Shown here in pieces: positions 4,870-7,705 of a DNA stretch of 7,705 nt. Where the stretch lies: contig JAPLMG010000031.1 in assembly GCA_026387165.1 (NCBI GenBank), forward strand, positions 1-7,705. Direction: 5' to 3'. Below the pieces are notes generated by a model, which saw only the letters and a program-made list of their open reading frames with translations, searched no databases and was not told where the DNA came from. Made by a program: the position numbers and the translations under genes. Source of the stretch: Candidatus Omnitrophota bacterium (GTDB taxonomy: Bacteria > Omnitrophota > Gorgyraeia > 2-01-FULL-45-10). Positions within the stretch are counted from its first letter, which is position 1; each line of letters begins with the position of its first letter.

Positions 4870-5243
4870 AAAAGAAGGTATTGGTTATTGACGATGAAGT
4901 GGATTTGCTTAAGATAATAAAACTAAACCTTGAAGGGACGGAGAGCTACGAAGTATCGACTTTATCCAGCGCCAGGGACATCGTATCCCGGGTGCGCATA
5001 TTTAAGCCCGATGTTATATTGCTCGATATCCTTATGCCGGGGTTCGACGGAATTGAAGCCTGTGAGATCTTAAATAAAGATCCTGTGGGAGCGCGTATAC
5101 CCATTATTATTCTTTCCGCGCTGCGCGGAGACGTGGATCGGCTGAAGGCATTCAAGGCCGGGGTGCTGGATTACCTGGCAAAGCCCGTAAAAACAGAAGA
5201 GCTTATCAGTAAGATAGAGAAGCACACGCAATTTATGCGGTAA
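4866..5243 (+). CDS. Single-domain response regulator (receiver)
   Basis: This 125-residue receiver has Asp9/Asp10, phosphoacceptor Asp54 (VILLDILMP), Ser84 in place of the more common Thr, and Lys106 (YLAKPV). It has no output domain. The start overlaps the stop of the previous receiver gene in an ATGA, with GGAG at 4854-4857, giving coupled translation. It shares the fold and length of the preceding gene but differs clearly in sequence, so it is not a recent tandem copy. Two such regulators between two kinases suggest separate or sequential phosphotransfer steps; which kinase serves which is not visible. Confidence 0.92.
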   Translation: MKKKVLVIDDEVDLLKIIKLNLEGTESYEVSTLSSARDIVSRVRIFKPDVILLDILMPGFDGIEACEILNKDPVGARIPIIILSALRGDVDRLKAFKAGVLDYLAKPVKTEELISKIEKHTQFMR

Positions 5244-5259
5244 AAAAAGGATCTCCGGA

Positions 5260-6534
5260 ATGTTTGATGATACTTCCAAAGCGGAACTGTTAAGAAAATA
5301 TAGATTCGCGGGGAAAATACGGCTTATAAGTTTTTCCCTGCTTTTCTTTTATCTTTTGCTGATCAAATATGCAGGAGGATACTCATATATAAACGCCGCG
5401 TTTTTTGCGGTAATTTTTTTCGAAATAATTCTAAACCAGCCGTATGATTTTATCGCCCAAAGAGTCAACATTTACAGATTTCAATACTACCAGATGGCAG
5501 CGGATATTATCGCCATCTCCTGGATGGTATATTATATGGGCGGGATAGAAGCCCCGGTTTTAACTCTGACCTACTATGCGGTTATCCTTTGGGCGGGTGT
5601 GGTCTCCGGCACTCAGGCGGTTTTTTTCGCCGTGGGATTATCCGCGTTATTATTTTCATCAGTCGTGAGCCTTGAATACTTCGGTTTTTTGCCTTTTACG
5701 GGGTATCATCATTACAAAATGCCGGCTTCCCGGACGCTCTCCTTCTTAATAGGAAACGTATCATTCTTCTTTGCGTTTGGATATTTCAGCGCGCGTGCCG
5801 CGCTGGTCATAAAATCCCTGCAGAGAAAAAAATACGAGGATTCATTAAGGTACGAGCATAGATTTCGCGCGATAAGCCATCTTGTAGGATACACCACGCA
5901 CGACGCGTTAAATCATCTGGCGAACATCAGCGGTTACACCGGGCTATTATTGAAGAAAATCGGAGCGGCCGATGAAGAGGAGATGATTAAATCTATCGGA
6001 GCATTGGCGCATAAAAGCACGCAGCTGCTCTTCAGGCTTATGAATTTTTCTCAAAAGCCGAGTGAGGCATTGGAACCCGTCAGCGTAAATGGAGCTATCG
6101 AAGACGCGATAAAGCTGATTCATCCCTTAGTCAGATATTCCAGGATAACCATCGAAAAAAGATTAGATCCCGCTAACCCGTCGGTTATGGGAGACAAAAA
6201 CCGGCTTCAGGAAACATTTATCGCCCTTATACAGAATGCATATGACGCTATGCCGGGCAAAGGCGCGCTGGCAATAACGACGGCGCTTATGGATAAGCAG
6301 GGTAGTATCAAAATAGTTGTCTCCGATACAGGCAGCGGAATACAGCCGCAAGATATGAGCCGAATAAGAAACCACGAGCTATTTTTTGCTACGAAAGAAG
6401 GGGGGAGAAAATTAGGGCTGGGGCTGGCGGCGCTGCATGAAATAGTTGCCAAACACAAAGGCACGGTAGATATTAAAAGCACCGCGGGCAAAGGGACGAT
6501 CTTTGTTATTCAGCTTCCCCTCTTTAAAGGATAG
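5260..6534 (+). CDS. Membrane histidine kinase with six predicted helices and HDxLN-type H-box
   Basis: This is a 424-residue kinase. About six hydrophobic segments occupy residues 19-38, 42-60, 79-94, 98-115, 118-139 and 158-182, with little between them. The sensor is therefore membrane-embedded rather than periplasmic. A basic coiled coil (185-205) leads to the dimerisation domain with THDALNHLANISGYTGLL, phosphoacceptor His214 and Asn218. The box resembles the HDFNNLL form rather than HELRNPL. The ATPase domain has the N-box QNAYDAM (Asn326), G1 DTGSGI (356-361), FFATKEGG and G2 GRKLGLGLA (382-390). It lacks a receiver of its own, so the neighbouring receivers are likely targets. AAGGA at 5247-5251 lies eight bases before the ATG. 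The stimulus cannot be deduced. Confidence 0.9.
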   Translation: MFDDTSKAELLRKYRFAGKIRLISFSLLFFYLLLIKYAGGYSYINAAFFAVIFFEIILNQPYDFIAQRVNIYRFQYYQMAADIIAISWMVYYMGGIEAPVLTLTYYAVILWAGVVSGTQAVFFAVGLSALLFSSVVSLEYFGFLPFTGYHHYKMPASRTLSFLIGNVSFFFAFGYFSARAALVIKSLQRKKYEDSLRYEHRFRAISHLVGYTTHDALNHLANISGYTGLLLKKIGAADEEEMIKSIGALAHKSTQLLFRLMNFSQKPSEALEPVSVNGAIEDAIKLIHPLVRYSRITIEKRLDPANPSVMGDKNRLQETFIALIQNAYDAMPGKGALAITTALMDKQGSIKIVVSDTGSGIQPQDMSRIRNHELFFATKEGGRKLGLGLAALHEIVAKHKGTVDIKSTAGKGTIFVIQLPLFKG

Positions 6535-6591
6535 GATGGGAAGACCTGAAAAAACGCCTTGGGATAAAATCAAAAACGGAGTGGAGGAACG

Positions 6592-7362
6592 ATGTTTAGA
6601 GATATTTTGGTGGCGGACAGCAACATAGGATCGAGGGACAAATTTCTCAAGGTGCTGTCCTCAATGGGATATAAAGTAGGCTTCGTGCCTAACGGCAATG
6701 AGGTCATAGTTCACTTACAGACCAAAAGGCCATATCTGCTTATCCTGGACCAGGAGCTGCTTCCGGATGGCGGGCTTAAAACTTTGGAACGGGTAAGGAT
6801 GTTCGAAAAGGAACTACGCGTTGTTTTTTTAACAAAGAATGAGCCGGATGTTGATACCGAGGTATGCCGGGAGGCGCGCAAATTAGGCGTAACGGAGATT
6901 TTAAAGAAGGGCTTTTCCAATTACACTATGTTTAAAAGAATACTGGGAATGCTCGAAGATGCCCCGGATATGAGCGCGGACGATAAGTACCTGAGCCTGG
7001 GCAGGATTTTAGTAGTGGATGACTGCCCTGAGATGAGAACGACCTTAGAGACATTTTTAAACAGGAAAGGTTTTCATGTAAAGGCAGCAGCCGATGGCGA
7101 GAATGCGCTGGCGGAAATAAGAGCGCAAAAAACAAAAATTGTCATTTGCGACGAAAGAATGCCGGGCATGGATGGTTTGATGGTTTTAAGAAAAATCAAA
7201 GAATATGATAAATCGATAAATGTGGTTATGCTCACCGCGGTAGGAGATGAGGATGTTGTTAAGGAGGCAACCGCGCTGGGAGCCTGCGGTTTTCTTACCA
7301 AGCCGTGCGACCTTCAAGAAATTGAGAAGTTGATCTTATCCCTGCTGATCCGGGGAATATAA
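6592..7362 (+). CDS. Tandem two-receiver response regulator (REC-REC)
   Basis: This 256-residue protein consists of two receivers joined by a short linker (about 123-136). The second (137-254) is canonical: Asp143/Asp144, Asp187 in VICDERMP, Thr215 and Lys237. The first (4-121) keeps Asp9, phosphoacceptor Asp53 (LLILDQELL), Thr81 and a Lys at 105/106, but its acidic pair is Asp-Ser (VADSN). Metal binding may be weakened, and it may be a slow or regulatory receiver. No effector domain follows. TGGAGGA at 6582-6588 lies just before the ATG. A 57-base gap separates it from the membrane kinase, and the next receiver gene starts two bases after its stop. Confidence 0.92.
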   Translation: MFRDILVADSNIGSRDKFLKVLSSMGYKVGFVPNGNEVIVHLQTKRPYLLILDQELLPDGGLKTLERVRMFEKELRVVFLTKNEPDVDTEVCREARKLGVTEILKKGFSNYTMFKRILGMLEDAPDMSADDKYLSLGRILVVDDCPEMRTTLETFLNRKGFHVKAAADGENALAEIRAQKTKIVICDERMPGMDGLMVLRKIKEYDKSINVVMLTAVGDEDVVKEATALGACGFLTKPCDLQEIEKLILSLLIRGI

Positions 7363-7364
7363 AA

Positions 7365-7705
7365 ATGAAGGCGCTTATTTGTGACGATGAAATTGGAATA
7401 ATAAATATATTGAAAAAATTTTTGGAATACAAGGGTTTGCTTGTGGATCATGCGCTTGACGGAAAAGAAGCATTGGAATTGATGATACATGAGACGGGTT
7501 ACGATATCGTTTTTTTGGACGTGAATATGCCGGAGCTTACGGGCATAGATATTCTCAAATATGTCAGGGAAAATCATGTTAAGGCAAAAGTGGTTGTTTT
7601 AACCGGCTATCCGGGTGTGGTTGAGGATTTTTGCAAGATGTTAGGCGCGGATGAGTATCTGGAGAAACCGATAGACCTGAAAGCGATAGGCGAGATCGTA
7701 GATAA
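7365..7705 (+). CDS. Response regulator receiver domain, 3' end outside the window
   Basis: The frame opens with MKALICDDEIGIINILKKFL and stays open to the right edge (113 codons). It shows Asp7/Asp8, phosphoacceptor Asp52 (IVFLDVNMPELTG), Thr80 and Lys101 (YLEKPIDL), a full receiver apart from the end of its last helix. It begins two bases after the stop of the REC-REC gene, with GGGGA eight bases upstream, so it is co-translated. Whether it is another single-domain protein or carries an effector domain is decided beyond the window. It is the only place in view where an output domain of this operon could be attached. Confidence 0.9.
   Translation, partial: MKALICDDEIGIINILKKFLEYKGLLVDHALDGKEALELMIHETGYDIVFLDVNMPELTGIDILKYVRENHVKAKVVVLTGYPGVVEDFCKMLGADEYLEKPIDLKAIGEIVD

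Overview
The window looks like accessory and signalling DNA from an uncultured, moderate-GC bacterium. The dense two-component proteins, the winged-helix/nucleotidyltransferase plus HEPN pair and the GGGTCTGACCC-type intergenic hairpins resemble candidate phyla such as Omnitrophota. That placement is an impression from gene style only, and no marker gene is present.

Left part (1 to about 1210): the 3' part of a PAS-HisKA histidine kinase gene has been broken. The frame is good through the H-box and the dimerisation helices to about 476. The whole ATPase domain is then missing, replaced by a minus-strand DDE transposase remnant (501-929), a 12-bp tandem duplication, a perfect hairpin (962-1019) and three perfect 13-bp tandem repeats (1015-1053). 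The last 23 codons of a kinase gene resume at 1054 and end in a stop at 1125. A hairpin with a T-tract (1151-1207) follows.

Middle part (about 1210 to 2900): a two-gene toxin-antitoxin-like module encodes a winged-helix protein fused to a minimal nucleotidyltransferase (1310-1888) and a HEPN-domain protein (1860-2309). It has its own sigma-70-like promoter studded with GTATGC palindromes. Downstream lie a C/T-rich hairpin repeat and a second copy of the kinase-gene tail plus hairpin (2523-2657). The module therefore sits between two direct repeats of roughly 130 bp. The two hairpins differ by compensatory changes, which suggests the fold itself has been kept. A strong promoter (TTGACA-17-TATTAT) at 2724-2752 begins the next unit.

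Right part (2904 to the end): a tightly packed plus-strand operon of signalling proteins. It contains a REC-GAF-HisKA-HATPase kinase, two single-domain receivers, a six-helix membrane histidine kinase with an HDxLN-type H-box, a tandem two-receiver protein and a further receiver cut by the window edge. That makes six receiver domains and two complete kinases with no DNA-binding, cyclic-di-GMP or other output domain in view. It therefore looks like a phosphorelay or phosphate-sharing network whose output gene lies beyond the window or elsewhere in the genome.

The most unusual signals are the toxin-antitoxin module framed by kinase-tail/hairpin direct repeats, the covarying hairpins, and the output-free multi-receiver operon.
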